Shown: one piece after another, positions 51,864-64,000 of the stretch
How the letters are laid out: each line of letters opens with the position of its first letter
Position numbering within the stretch: the stretch's first letter is position 1
Assembly (NCBI GenBank): GCA_947471745.1
Contig: CANJKZ010000960.1
Location: 248,001 to 312,000 of the forward strand
Length of the DNA: 64,000 bases
From: Closterium sp. Naga37s-1
Taxonomy: Eukaryota > Streptophyta > Zygnematophyceae > Desmidiales > Closteriaceae
Direction: 5' to 3'
The notes under the pieces: model-generated
Databases searched by the model: none
What the model was told of the DNA's origin: nothing
What the model saw: the letters and a program-made list of their open reading frames with translations, nothing else
Position numbers and translations under genes: made by a program

Positions 51864-54800
51864 GGAGCTGAAACACATTGCTGGTACATGAGATTTTTCG
51901 GGAGCTGAAACACATTGCTGGTACATGAGATTTTTCGGGAGCTGAAACACATTGCTGGTACATGAGATTTTTCGGGAGCTGAAACACATTGCTGGTACAT
52001 GAGATTTTTCGGGAGCTGAAACACATTGCTGGTACATGAGATTTTTCGGGAGCTGAAACACATTGCTGGTACATGAGATTTTTCGGGAGCTGAAACACAT
52101 TGCTGGTACATGAGATTTTTCGGGAGCTGAAACACATTGCTGGTACATGAGATTTTTCGGGAGCTGAAACACATTGCTGGTACATGAGATTTTTCGGGAG
52201 CTGAAACACATTGCTGGTACATGAGATTTTTCGGGAGCTGAAACACATTGCTGGTACATGAGATTTTTCGGGAGCTGAAACACATTGCTGGTACATGAGA
52301 TTTTTCGGGAGCTGAAACACATTGCTGGTACATGAGATTTTTCGGGAGCTGAAACACATTGCTGGTACATGAGATTTTTCGGGAGCTGAAACACATTGCT
52401 GGTACATGAGATTTTTCGGGAGCTGAAACACATTGCTGGTACATGAGATTTTTCGGGAGCTGAAACACATTGCTGGTACATGAGATTTTTCGGGAGCTGA
52501 AACACATTGCTGGTACATGAGATTTTTCGGGAGCTGAAACACATTGCTGGTACATGAGATTTTTCGGGAGCTGAAACACATTGCTGGTACATGAGATTTT
52601 TCGGGAGCTGAAACACATTGCTGGTACATGAGATTTTTCGGGAGCTGAAACACATTGCTGGTACATGAGATTTTTCGGGAGCTGAAACACATTGCTGGTA
52701 CATGAGATTTTTCGGGAGCTGAAACACATTGCTGGTACATGAGATTTTTCGGGAGCTGAAACACATTGCTGGTACATGAGATTTTTCGGGAGCTGAAACA
52801 CATTGCTGGTACATGAGATTTTTCGGGAGCTGAAACACATTGCTGGTACATGAGATTTTTCGGGAGCTGAAACACATTGCTGGTACATGAGATTTTTCGG
52901 GAGCTGAAACACATTGCTGGTACATGAGATTTTTCGGGAGCTGAAACACATTGCTGGTACATGAGATTTTTCGGGAGCTGAAACACATTGCTGGTACATG
53001 AGATTTTTCGGGAGCTGAAACACATTGCTGGTACATGAGATTTTTCGGGAGCTGAAACACATTGCTGGTACATGAGATTTTTCGGGAGCTGAAACACATT
53101 GCTGGTACATGAGATTTTTCGGGAGCTGAAACACATTGCTGGTACATGAGATTTTTCGGGAGCTGAAACACATTGCTGGTACATGAGATTTTTCGGGAGC
53201 TGAAACACATTGCTGGTACATGAGATTTTTCGGGAGCTGAAACACATTGCTGGTACATGAGATTTTTCGGGAGCTGAAACACATTGCTGGTACATGAGAT
53301 TTTTCGGGAGCTGAAACACATTGCTGGTACATGAGATTTTTCGGGAGCTGAAACACATTGCTGGTACATGAGATTTTTCGGGAGCTGAAACACATTGCTG
53401 GTACATGAGATTTTTCGGGAGCTGAAACACATTGCTGGTACATGAGATTTTTCGGGAGCTGAAACACATTGCTGGTACATGAGATTTTTCGGGAGCTGAA
53501 ACACATTGCTGGTACATGAGATTTTTCGGGAGCTGAAACACATTGCTGGTACATGAGATTTTTCGGGAGCTGAAACACATTGCTGGTACATGAGATTTTT
53601 CGGGAGCTGAAACACATTGCTGGTACATGAGATTTTTCGGGAGCTGAAACACATTGCTGGTACATGAGATTTTTCGGGAGCTGAAACACATTGCTGGTAC
53701 ATGAGATTTTTCGGGAGCTGAAACACATTGCTGGTACATGAGATTTTTCGGGAGCTGAAACACATTGCTGGTACATGAGATTTTTCGGGAGCTGAAACAC
53801 ATTGCTGGTACATGAGATTTTTCGGGAGCTGAAACACATTGCTGGTACATGAGATTTTTCGGGAGCTGAAACACATTGCTGGTACATGAGATTTTTCGGG
53901 AGCTGAAACACATTGCTGGTACATGAGATTTTTCGGGAGCTGAAACACATTGCTGGTACATGAGATTTTTCGGGAGCTGAAACACATTGCTGGTACATGA
54001 GATTTTTCGGGAGCTGAAACACATTGCTGGTACATGAGATTTTTCGGGAGCTGAAACACATTGCTGGTACATGAGATTTTTCGGGAGCTGAAACACATTG
54101 CTGGTACATGAGATTTTTCGGGAGCTGAAACACATTGCTGGTACATGAGATTTTTCGGGAGCTGAAACACATTGCTGGTACATGAGATTTTTCGGGAGCT
54201 GAAACACATTGCTGGTACATGAGATTTTTCGGGAGCTGAAACACATTGCTGGTACATGAGATTTTTCGGGAGCTGAAACACATTGCTGGTACATGAGATT
54301 TTTCGGGAGCTGAAACACATTGCTGGTACATGAGATTTTTCGGGAGCTGAAACACATTGCTGGTACATGAGATTTTTCGGGAGCTGAAACACATTGCTGG
54401 TACATGAGATTTTTCGGGAGCTGAAACACATTGCTGGTACATGAGATTTTTCGGGAGCTGAAACACATTGCTGGTACATGAGATTTTTCGGGAGCTGAAA
54501 CACATTGCTGGTACATGAGATTTTTCGGGAGCTGAAACACATTGCTGGTACATGAGATTTTTCGGGAGCTGAAACACATTGCTGGTACATGAGATTTTTC
54601 GGGAGCTGAAACACATTGCTGGTACATGAGATTTTTCGGGAGCTGAAACACATTGCTGGTACATGAGATTTTTCGGGAGCTGAAACACATTGCTGGTACA
54701 TGAGATTTTTCGGGAGCTGAAACACATTGCTGGTACATGAGATTTTTCGGGAGCTGAAACACATTGCTGGTACATGAGATTTTTCGGGAGCTGAAACACA

Positions 54801-57800
54801 TTGCTGGTACATGAGATTTTTCGGGAGCTGAAACACATTGCTGGTACATGAGATTTTTCGGGAGCTGAAACACATTGCTGGTACATGAGATTTTTCGGGA
54901 GCTGAAACACATTGCTGGTACATGAGATTTTTCGGGAGCTGAAACACATTGCTGGTACATGAGATTTTTCGGGAGCTGAAACACATTGCTGGTACATGAG
55001 ATTTTTCGGGAGCTGAAACACATTGCTGGTACATGAGATTTTTCGGGAGCTGAAACACATTGCTGGTACATGAGATTTTTCGGGAGCTGAAACACATTGC
55101 TGGTACATGAGATTTTTCGGGAGCTGAAACACATTGCTGGTACATGAGATTTTTCGGGAGCTGAAACACATTGCTGGTACATGAGATTTTTCGGGAGCTG
55201 AAACACATTGCTGGTACATGAGATTTTTCGGGAGCTGAAACACATTGCTGGTACATGAGATTTTTCGGGAGCTGAAACACATTGCTGGTACATGAGATTT
55301 TTCGGGAGCTGAAACACATTGCTGGTACATGAGATTTTTCGGGAGCTGAAACACATTGCTGGTACATGAGATTTTTCGGGAGCTGAAACACATTGCTGGT
55401 ACATGAGATTTTTCGGGAGCTGAAACACATTGCTGGTACATGAGATTTTTCGGGAGCTGAAACACATTGCTGGTACATGAGATTTTTCGGGAGCTGAAAC
55501 ACATTGCTGGTACATGAGATTTTTCGGGAGCTGAAACACATTGCTGGTACATGAGATTTTTCGGGAGCTGAAACACATTGCTGGTACATGAGATTTTTCG
55601 GGAGCTGAAACACATTGCTGGTACATGAGATTTTTCGGGAGCTGAAACACATTGCTGGTACATGAGATTTTTCGGGAGCTGAAACACATTGCTGGTACAT
55701 GAGATTTTTCGGGAGCTGAAACACATTGCTGGTACATGAGATTTTTCGGGAGCTGAAACACATTGCTGGTACATGAGATTTTTCGGGAGCTGAAACACAT
55801 TGCTGGTACATGAGATTTTTCGGGAGCTGAAACACATTGCTGGTACATGAGATTTTTCGGGAGCTGAAACACATTGCTGGTACATGAGATTTTTCGGGAG
55901 CTGAAACACATTGCTGGTACATGAGATTTTTCGGGAGCTGAAACACATTGCTGGTACATGAGATTTTTCGGGAGCTGAAACACATTGCTGGTACATGAGA
56001 TTTTTCGGGAGCTGAAACACATTGCTGGTACATGAGATTTTTCGGGAGCTGAAACACATTGCTGGTACATGAGATTTTTCGGGAGCTGAAACACATTGCT
56101 GGTACATGAGATTTTTCGGGAGCTGAAACACATTGCTGGTACATGAGATTTTTCGGGAGCTGAAACACATTGCTGGTACATGAGATTTTTCGGGAGCTGA
56201 AACACATTGCTGGTACATGAGATTTTTCGGGAGCTGAAACACATTGCTGGTACATGAGATTTTTCGGGAGCTGAAACACATTGCTGGTACATGAGATTTT
56301 TCGGGAGCTGAAACACATTGCTGGTACATGAGATTTTTCGGGAGCTGAAACACATTGCTGGTACATGAGATTTTTCGGGAGCTGAAACACATTGCTGGTA
56401 CATGAGATTTTTCGGGAGCTGAAACACATTGCTGGTACATGAGATTTTTCGGGAGCTGAAACACATTGCTGGTACATGAGATTTTTCGGGAGCTGAAACA
56501 CATTGCTGGTACATGAGATTTTTCGGGAGCTGAAACACATTGCTGGTACATGAGATTTTTCGGGAGCTGAAACACATTGCTGGTACATGAGATTTTTCGG
56601 GAGCTGAAACACATTGCTGGTACATGAGATTTTTCGGGAGCTGAAACACATTGCTGGTACATGAGATTTTTCGGGAGCTGAAACACATTGCTGGTACATG
56701 AGATTTTTCGGGAGCTGAAACACATTGCTGGTACATGAGATTTTTCGGGAGCTGAAACACATTGCTGGTACATGAGATTTTTCGGGAGCTGAAACACATT
56801 GCTGGTACATGAGATTTTTCGGGAGCTGAAACACATTGCTGGTACATGAGATTTTTCGGGAGCTGAAACACATTGCTGGTACATGAGATTTTTCGGGAGC
56901 TGAAACACATTGCTGGTACATGAGATTTTTCGGGAGCTGAAACACATTGCTGGTACATGAGATTTTTCGGGAGCTGAAACACATTGCTGGTACATGAGAT
57001 TTTTCGGGAGCTGAAACACATTGCTGGTACATGAGATTTTTCGGGAGCTGAAACACATTGCTGGTACATGAGATTTTTCGGGAGCTGAAACACATTGCTG
57101 GTACATGAGATTTTTCGGGAGCTGAAACACATTGCTGGTACATGAGATTTTTCGGGAGCTGAAACACATTGCTGGTACATGAGATTTTTCGGGAGCTGAA
57201 ACACATTGCTGGTACATGAGATTTTTCGGGAGCTGAAACACATTGCTGGTACATGAGATTTTTCGGGAGCTGAAACACATTGCTGGTACATGAGATTTTT
57301 CGGGAGCTGAAACACATTGCTGGTACATGAGATTTTTCGGGAGCTGAAACACATTGCTGGTACATGAGATTTTTCGGGAGCTGAAACACATTGCTGGTAC
57401 ATGAGATTTTTCGGGAGCTGAAACACATTGCTGGTACATGAGATTTTTCGGGAGCTGAAACACATTGCTGGTACATGAGATTTTTCGGGAGCTGAAACAC
57501 ATTGCTGGTACATGAGATTTTTCGGGAGCTGAAACACATTGCTGGTACATGAGATTTTTCGGGAGCTGAAACACATTGCTGGTACATGAGATTTTTCGGG
57601 AGCTGAAACACATTGCTGGTACATGAGATTTTTCGGGAGCTGAAACACATTGCTGGTACATGAGATTTTTCGGGAGCTGAAACACATTGCTGGTACATGA
57701 GATTTTTCGGGAGCTGAAACACATTGCTGGTACATGAGATTTTTCGGGAGCTGAAACACATTGCTGGTACATGAGATTTTTCGGGAGCTGAAACACATTG

Positions 57801-60800
57801 CTGGTACATGAGATTTTTCGGGAGCTGAAACACATTGCTGGTACATGAGATTTTTCGGGAGCTGAAACACATTGCTGGTACATGAGATTTTTCGGGAGCT
57901 GAAACACATTGCTGGTACATGAGATTTTTCGGGAGCTGAAACACATTGCTGGTACATGAGATTTTTCGGGAGCTGAAACACATTGCTGGTACATGAGATT
58001 TTTCGGGAGCTGAAACACATTGCTGGTACATGAGATTTTTCGGGAGCTGAAACACATTGCTGGTACATGAGATTTTTCGGGAGCTGAAACACATTGCTGG
58101 TACATGAGATTTTTCGGGAGCTGAAACACATTGCTGGTACATGAGATTTTTCGGGAGCTGAAACACATTGCTGGTACATGAGATTTTTCGGGAGCTGAAA
58201 CACATTGCTGGTACATGAGATTTTTCGGGAGCTGAAACACATTGCTGGTACATGAGATTTTTCGGGAGCTGAAACACATTGCTGGTACATGAGATTTTTC
58301 GGGAGCTGAAACACATTGCTGGTACATGAGATTTTTCGGGAGCTGAAACACATTGCTGGTACATGAGATTTTTCGGGAGCTGAAACACATTGCTGGTACA
58401 TGAGATTTTTCGGGAGCTGAAACACATTGCTGGTACATGAGATTTTTCGGGAGCTGAAACACATTGCTGGTACATGAGATTTTTCGGGAGCTGAAACACA
58501 TTGCTGGTACATGAGATTTTTCGGGAGCTGAAACACATTGCTGGTACATGAGATTTTTCGGGAGCTGAAACACATTGCTGGTACATGAGATTTTTCGGGA
58601 GCTGAAACACATTGCTGGTACATGAGATTTTTCGGGAGCTGAAACACATTGCTGGTACATGAGATTTTTCGGGAGCTGAAACACATTGCTGGTACATGAG
58701 ATTTTTCGGGAGCTGAAACACATTGCTGGTACATGAGATTTTTCGGGAGCTGAAACACATTGCTGGTACATGAGATTTTTCGGGAGCTGAAACACATTGC
58801 TGGTACATGAGATTTTTCGGGAGCTGAAACACATTGCTGGTACATGAGATTTTTCGGGAGCTGAAACACATTGCTGGTACATGAGATTTTTCGGGAGCTG
58901 AAACACATTGCTGGTACATGAGATTTTTCGGGAGCTGAAACACATTGCTGGTACATGAGATTTTTCGGGAGCTGAAACACATTGCTGGTACATGAGATTT
59001 TTCGGGAGCTGAAACACATTGCTGGTACATGAGATTTTTCGGGAGCTGAAACACATTGCTGGTACATGAGATTTTTCGGGAGCTGAAACACATTGCTGGT
59101 ACATGAGATTTTTCGGGAGCTGAAACACATTGCTGGTACATGAGATTTTTCGGGAGCTGAAACACATTGCTGGTACATGAGATTTTTCGGGAGCTGAAAC
59201 ACATTGCTGGTACATGAGATTTTTCGGGAGCTGAAACACATTGCTGGTACATGAGATTTTTCGGGAGCTGAAACACATTGCTGGTACATGAGATTTTTCG
59301 GGAGCTGAAACACATTGCTGGTACATGAGATTTTTCGGGAGCTGAAACACATTGCTGGTACATGAGATTTTTCGGGAGCTGAAACACATTGCTGGTACAT
59401 GAGATTTTTCGGGAGCTGAAACACATTGCTGGTACATGAGATTTTTCGGGAGCTGAAACACATTGCTGGTACATGAGATTTTTCGGGAGCTGAAACACAT
59501 TGCTGGTACATGAGATTTTTCGGGAGCTGAAACACATTGCTGGTACATGAGATTTTTCGGGAGCTGAAACACATTGCTGGTACATGAGATTTTTCGGGAG
59601 CTGAAACACATTGCTGGTACATGAGATTTTTCGGGAGCTGAAACACATTGCTGGTACATGAGATTTTTCGGGAGCTGAAACACATTGCTGGTACATGAGA
59701 TTTTTCGGGAGCTGAAACACATTGCTGGTACATGAGATTTTTCGGGAGCTGAAACACATTGCTGGTACATGAGATTTTTCGGGAGCTGAAACACATTGCT
59801 GGTACATGAGATTTTTCGGGAGCTGAAACACATTGCTGGTACATGAGATTTTTCGGGAGCTGAAACACATTGCTGGTACATGAGATTTTTCGGGAGCTGA
59901 AACACATTGCTGGTACATGAGATTTTTCGGGAGCTGAAACACATTGCTGGTACATGAGATTTTTCGGGAGCTGAAACACATTGCTGGTACATGAGATTTT
60001 TCGGGAGCTGAAACACATTGCTGGTACATGAGATTTTTCGGGAGCTGAAACACATTGCTGGTACATGAGATTTTTCGGGAGCTGAAACACATTGCTGGTA
60101 CATGAGATTTTTCGGGAGCTGAAACACATTGCTGGTACATGAGATTTTTCGGGAGCTGAAACACATTGCTGGTACATGAGATTTTTCGGGAGCTGAAACA
60201 CATTGCTGGTACATGAGATTTTTCGGGAGCTGAAACACATTGCTGGTACATGAGATTTTTCGGGAGCTGAAACACATTGCTGGTACATGAGATTTTTCGG
60301 GAGCTGAAACACATTGCTGGTACATGAGATTTTTCGGGAGCTGAAACACATTGCTGGTACATGAGATTTTTCGGGAGCTGAAACACATTGCTGGTACATG
60401 AGATTTTTCGGGAGCTGAAACACATTGCTGGTACATGAGATTTTTCGGGAGCTGAAACACATTGCTGGTACATGAGATTTTTCGGGAGCTGAAACACATT
60501 GCTGGTACATGAGATTTTTCGGGAGCTGAAACACATTGCTGGTACATGAGATTTTTCGGGAGCTGAAACACATTGCTGGTACATGAGATTTTTCGGGAGC
60601 TGAAACACATTGCTGGTACATGAGATTTTTCGGGAGCTGAAACACATTGCTGGTACATGAGATTTTTCGGGAGCTGAAACACATTGCTGGTACATGAGAT
60701 TTTTCGGGAGCTGAAACACATTGCTGGTACATGAGATTTTTCGGGAGCTGAAACACATTGCTGGTACATGAGATTTTTCGGGAGCTGAAACACATTGCTG

Positions 60801-63800
60801 GTACATGAGATTTTTCGGGAGCTGAAACACATTGCTGGTACATGAGATTTTTCGGGAGCTGAAACACATTGCTGGTACATGAGATTTTTCGGGAGCTGAA
60901 ACACATTGCTGGTACATGAGATTTTTCGGGAGCTGAAACACATTGCTGGTACATGAGATTTTTCGGGAGCTGAAACACATTGCTGGTACATGAGATTTTT
61001 CGGGAGCTGAAACACATTGCTGGTACATGAGATTTTTCGGGAGCTGAAACACATTGCTGGTACATGAGATTTTTCGGGAGCTGAAACACATTGCTGGTAC
61101 ATGAGATTTTTCGGGAGCTGAAACACATTGCTGGTACATGAGATTTTTCGGGAGCTGAAACACATTGCTGGTACATGAGATTTTTCGGGAGCTGAAACAC
61201 ATTGCTGGTACATGAGATTTTTCGGGAGCTGAAACACATTGCTGGTACATGAGATTTTTCGGGAGCTGAAACACATTGCTGGTACATGAGATTTTTCGGG
61301 AGCTGAAACACATTGCTGGTACATGAGATTTTTCGGGAGCTGAAACACATTGCTGGTACATGAGATTTTTCGGGAGCTGAAACACATTGCTGGTACATGA
61401 GATTTTTCGGGAGCTGAAACACATTGCTGGTACATGAGATTTTTCGGGAGCTGAAACACATTGCTGGTACATGAGATTTTTCGGGAGCTGAAACACATTG
61501 CTGGTACATGAGATTTTTCGGGAGCTGAAACACATTGCTGGTACATGAGATTTTTCGGGAGCTGAAACACATTGCTGGTACATGAGATTTTTCGGGAGCT
61601 GAAACACATTGCTGGTACATGAGATTTTTCGGGAGCTGAAACACATTGCTGGTACATGAGATTTTTCGGGAGCTGAAACACATTGCTGGTACATGAGATT
61701 TTTCGGGAGCTGAAACACATTGCTGGTACATGAGATTTTTCGGGAGCTGAAACACATTGCTGGTACATGAGATTTTTCGGGAGCTGAAACACATTGCTGG
61801 TACATGAGATTTTTCGGGAGCTGAAACACATTGCTGGTACATGAGATTTTTCGGGAGCTGAAACACATTGCTGGTACATGAGATTTTTCGGGAGCTGAAA
61901 CACATTGCTGGTACATGAGATTTTTCGGGAGCTGAAACACATTGCTGGTACATGAGATTTTTCGGGAGCTGAAACACATTGCTGGTACATGAGATTTTTC
62001 GGGAGCTGAAACACATTGCTGGTACATGAGATTTTTCGGGAGCTGAAACACATTGCTGGTACATGAGATTTTTCGGGAGCTGAAACACATTGCTGGTACA
62101 TGAGATTTTTCGGGAGCTGAAACACATTGCTGGTACATGAGATTTTTCGGGAGCTGAAACACATTGCTGGTACATGAGATTTTTCGGGAGCTGAAACACA
62201 TTGCTGGTACATGAGATTTTTCGGGAGCTGAAACACATTGCTGGTACATGAGATTTTTCGGGAGCTGAAACACATTGCTGGTACATGAGATTTTTCGGGA
62301 GCTGAAACACATTGCTGGTACATGAGATTTTTCGGGAGCTGAAACACATTGCTGGTACATGAGATTTTTCGGGAGCTGAAACACATTGCTGGTACATGAG
62401 ATTTTTCGGGAGCTGAAACACATTGCTGGTACATGAGATTTTTCGGGAGCTGAAACACATTGCTGGTACATGAGATTTTTCGGGAGCTGAAACACATTGC
62501 TGGTACATGAGATTTTTCGGGAGCTGAAACACATTGCTGGTACATGAGATTTTTCGGGAGCTGAAACACATTGCTGGTACATGAGATTTTTCGGGAGCTG
62601 AAACACATTGCTGGTACATGAGATTTTTCGGGAGCTGAAACACATTGCTGGTACATGAGATTTTTCGGGAGCTGAAACACATTGCTGGTACATGAGATTT
62701 TTCGGGAGCTGAAACACATTGCTGGTACATGAGATTTTTCGGGAGCTGAAACACATTGCTGGTACATGAGATTTTTCGGGAGCTGAAACACATTGCTGGT
62801 ACATGAGATTTTTCGGGAGCTGAAACACATTGCTGGTACATGAGATTTTTCGGGAGCTGAAACACATTGCTGGTACATGAGATTTTTCGGGAGCTGAAAC
62901 ACATTGCTGGTACATGAGATTTTTCGGGAGCTGAAACACATTGCTGGTACATGAGATTTTTCGGGAGCTGAAACACATTGCTGGTACATGAGATTTTTCG
63001 GGAGCTGAAACACATTGCTGGTACATGAGATTTTTCGGGAGCTGAAACACATTGCTGGTACATGAGATTTTTCGGGAGCTGAAACACATTGCTGGTACAT
63101 GAGATTTTTCGGGAGCTGAAACACATTGCTGGTACATGAGATTTTTCGGGAGCTGAAACACATTGCTGGTACATGAGATTTTTCGGGAGCTGAAACACAT
63201 TGCTGGTACATGAGATTTTTCGGGAGCTGAAACACATTGCTGGTACATGAGATTTTTCGGGAGCTGAAACACATTGCTGGTACATGAGATTTTTCGGGAG
63301 CTGAAACACATTGCTGGTACATGAGATTTTTCGGGAGCTGAAACACATTGCTGGTACATGAGATTTTTCGGGAGCTGAAACACATTGCTGGTACATGAGA
63401 TTTTTCGGGAGCTGAAACACATTGCTGGTACATGAGATTTTTCGGGAGCTGAAACACATTGCTGGTACATGAGATTTTTCGGGAGCTGAAACACATTGCT
63501 GGTACATGAGATTTTTCGGGAGCTGAAACACATTGCTGGTACATGAGATTTTTCGGGAGCTGAAACACATTGCTGGTACATGAGATTTTTCGGGAGCTGA
63601 AACACATTGCTGGTACATGAGATTTTTCGGGAGCTGAAACACATTGCTGGTACATGAGATTTTTCGGGAGCTGAAACACATTGCTGGTACATGAGATTTT
63701 TCGGGAGCTGAAACACATTGCTGGTACATGAGATTTTTCGGGAGCTGAAACACATTGCTGGTACATGAGATTTTTCGGGAGCTGAAACACATTGCTGGTA

Positions 63801-64000
63801 CATGAGATTTTTCGGGAGCTGAAACACATTGCTGGTACATGAGATTTTTCGGGAGCTGAAACACATTGCTGGTACATGAGATTTTTCGGGAGCTGAAACA
63901 CATTGCTGGTACATGAGATTTTTCGGGAGCTGAAACACATTGCTGGTACATGAGATTTTTCGGGAGCTGAAACACATTGCTGGTACATGAGATTTTTCGG
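51864..64000. repeat. 37-bp satellite, homogeneous part, running off the window end
   Basis: About 328 consecutive units in which I find no variant base after 51863. The line pattern of the sequence repeats exactly every 37 lines. The minus strand has no stop codon in any frame because the unit lacks one, so it yields very long open frames of a 37-residue repeat (one register reads MYQQCVSAPEKSHVPAMCF and onward). I do not call these coding. Confidence 0.97.

Noticed and set aside
51683-63988. Open frames of over 4000 codons on the minus strand of the satellite
   Set aside because: All three frames are open for the same reason: the 37-bp unit has no minus-strand stop. Pure tandem repetition, with no sign of coding constraint or a gene-like start.
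44225-64000. CRISPR-like regular repeats
   Set aside because: Units are contiguous with no unique spacers, no cas genes, and the context is eukaryotic.

Overview
This is a eukaryotic, intergenic, repeat-built window. I found no cellular gene, tRNA or rRNA. Almost all of the first 44 kb is nested Ty1/copia-type LTR retrotransposons, recognised by gag, aspartic protease (PR), DD35E integrase (IN), YVDD reverse transcriptase (RT) and RNase H (RH) in that order, primer-binding sites resembling initiator-tRNA-Met, and 5-bp target-site duplications (TSDs). The last 19.8 kb is a 37-bp satellite. The copia order, PBS type and very GC-rich coding sequence fit the green plant lineage; a streptophyte (charophyte alga or land plant) is my low-confidence guess.

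Family labels are mine. A: 122-132 bp LTR, TGTCAGAA...TTCTGACA. B: about 134 bp LTR, TGTCAAAC...TTCTCACA. C: about 456 bp LTR, with a different gag/PR. D: 108 bp LTR. E: 241 bp LTR, apparently non-autonomous.

Layout. 1-1032: 3' end of a B-like pol cut by the window edge, then a GC minisatellite (1033-1269) and a PR fragment of family C (1271-1946). 1947-16387: a minus-strand A element (A1) split by an E element (3646-13567, TSD GGAAG), which itself contains a decayed B element (5808-12572). 16388-17344: unique, unassigned DNA. 17345-26328: LTR and leader of another minus-strand A element, split by a decayed A element (17646-25688, TSD GGGCT) that carries a 751-bp solo LTR (20867-21617, TSD GTCAG). 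26382-40315: an old C element split by a 10.2-kb B insertion (27765-38011, TSD AAATT). This insertion has three LTRs and holds the only intact gag-pol gene (31793-37648, 1951 codons). 40316-43416: a decayed D element sitting in the end of the C 3' LTR. 43417-44224: a minus-strand A-type 3' end. 44225-64000: 37-bp satellite, diverged with higher-order structure up to 51863, then without visible variation to the window end.

The intact B gene could in principle supply gag, PR, IN and RT/RH to defective relatives. Families A, B and E share a GGGCCCACCAC box just downstream of the PBS, and A and B share a hairpin in the LTR, which would suit trans-mobilisation. That functional link is inference; the structural joins are read directly from the sequence.
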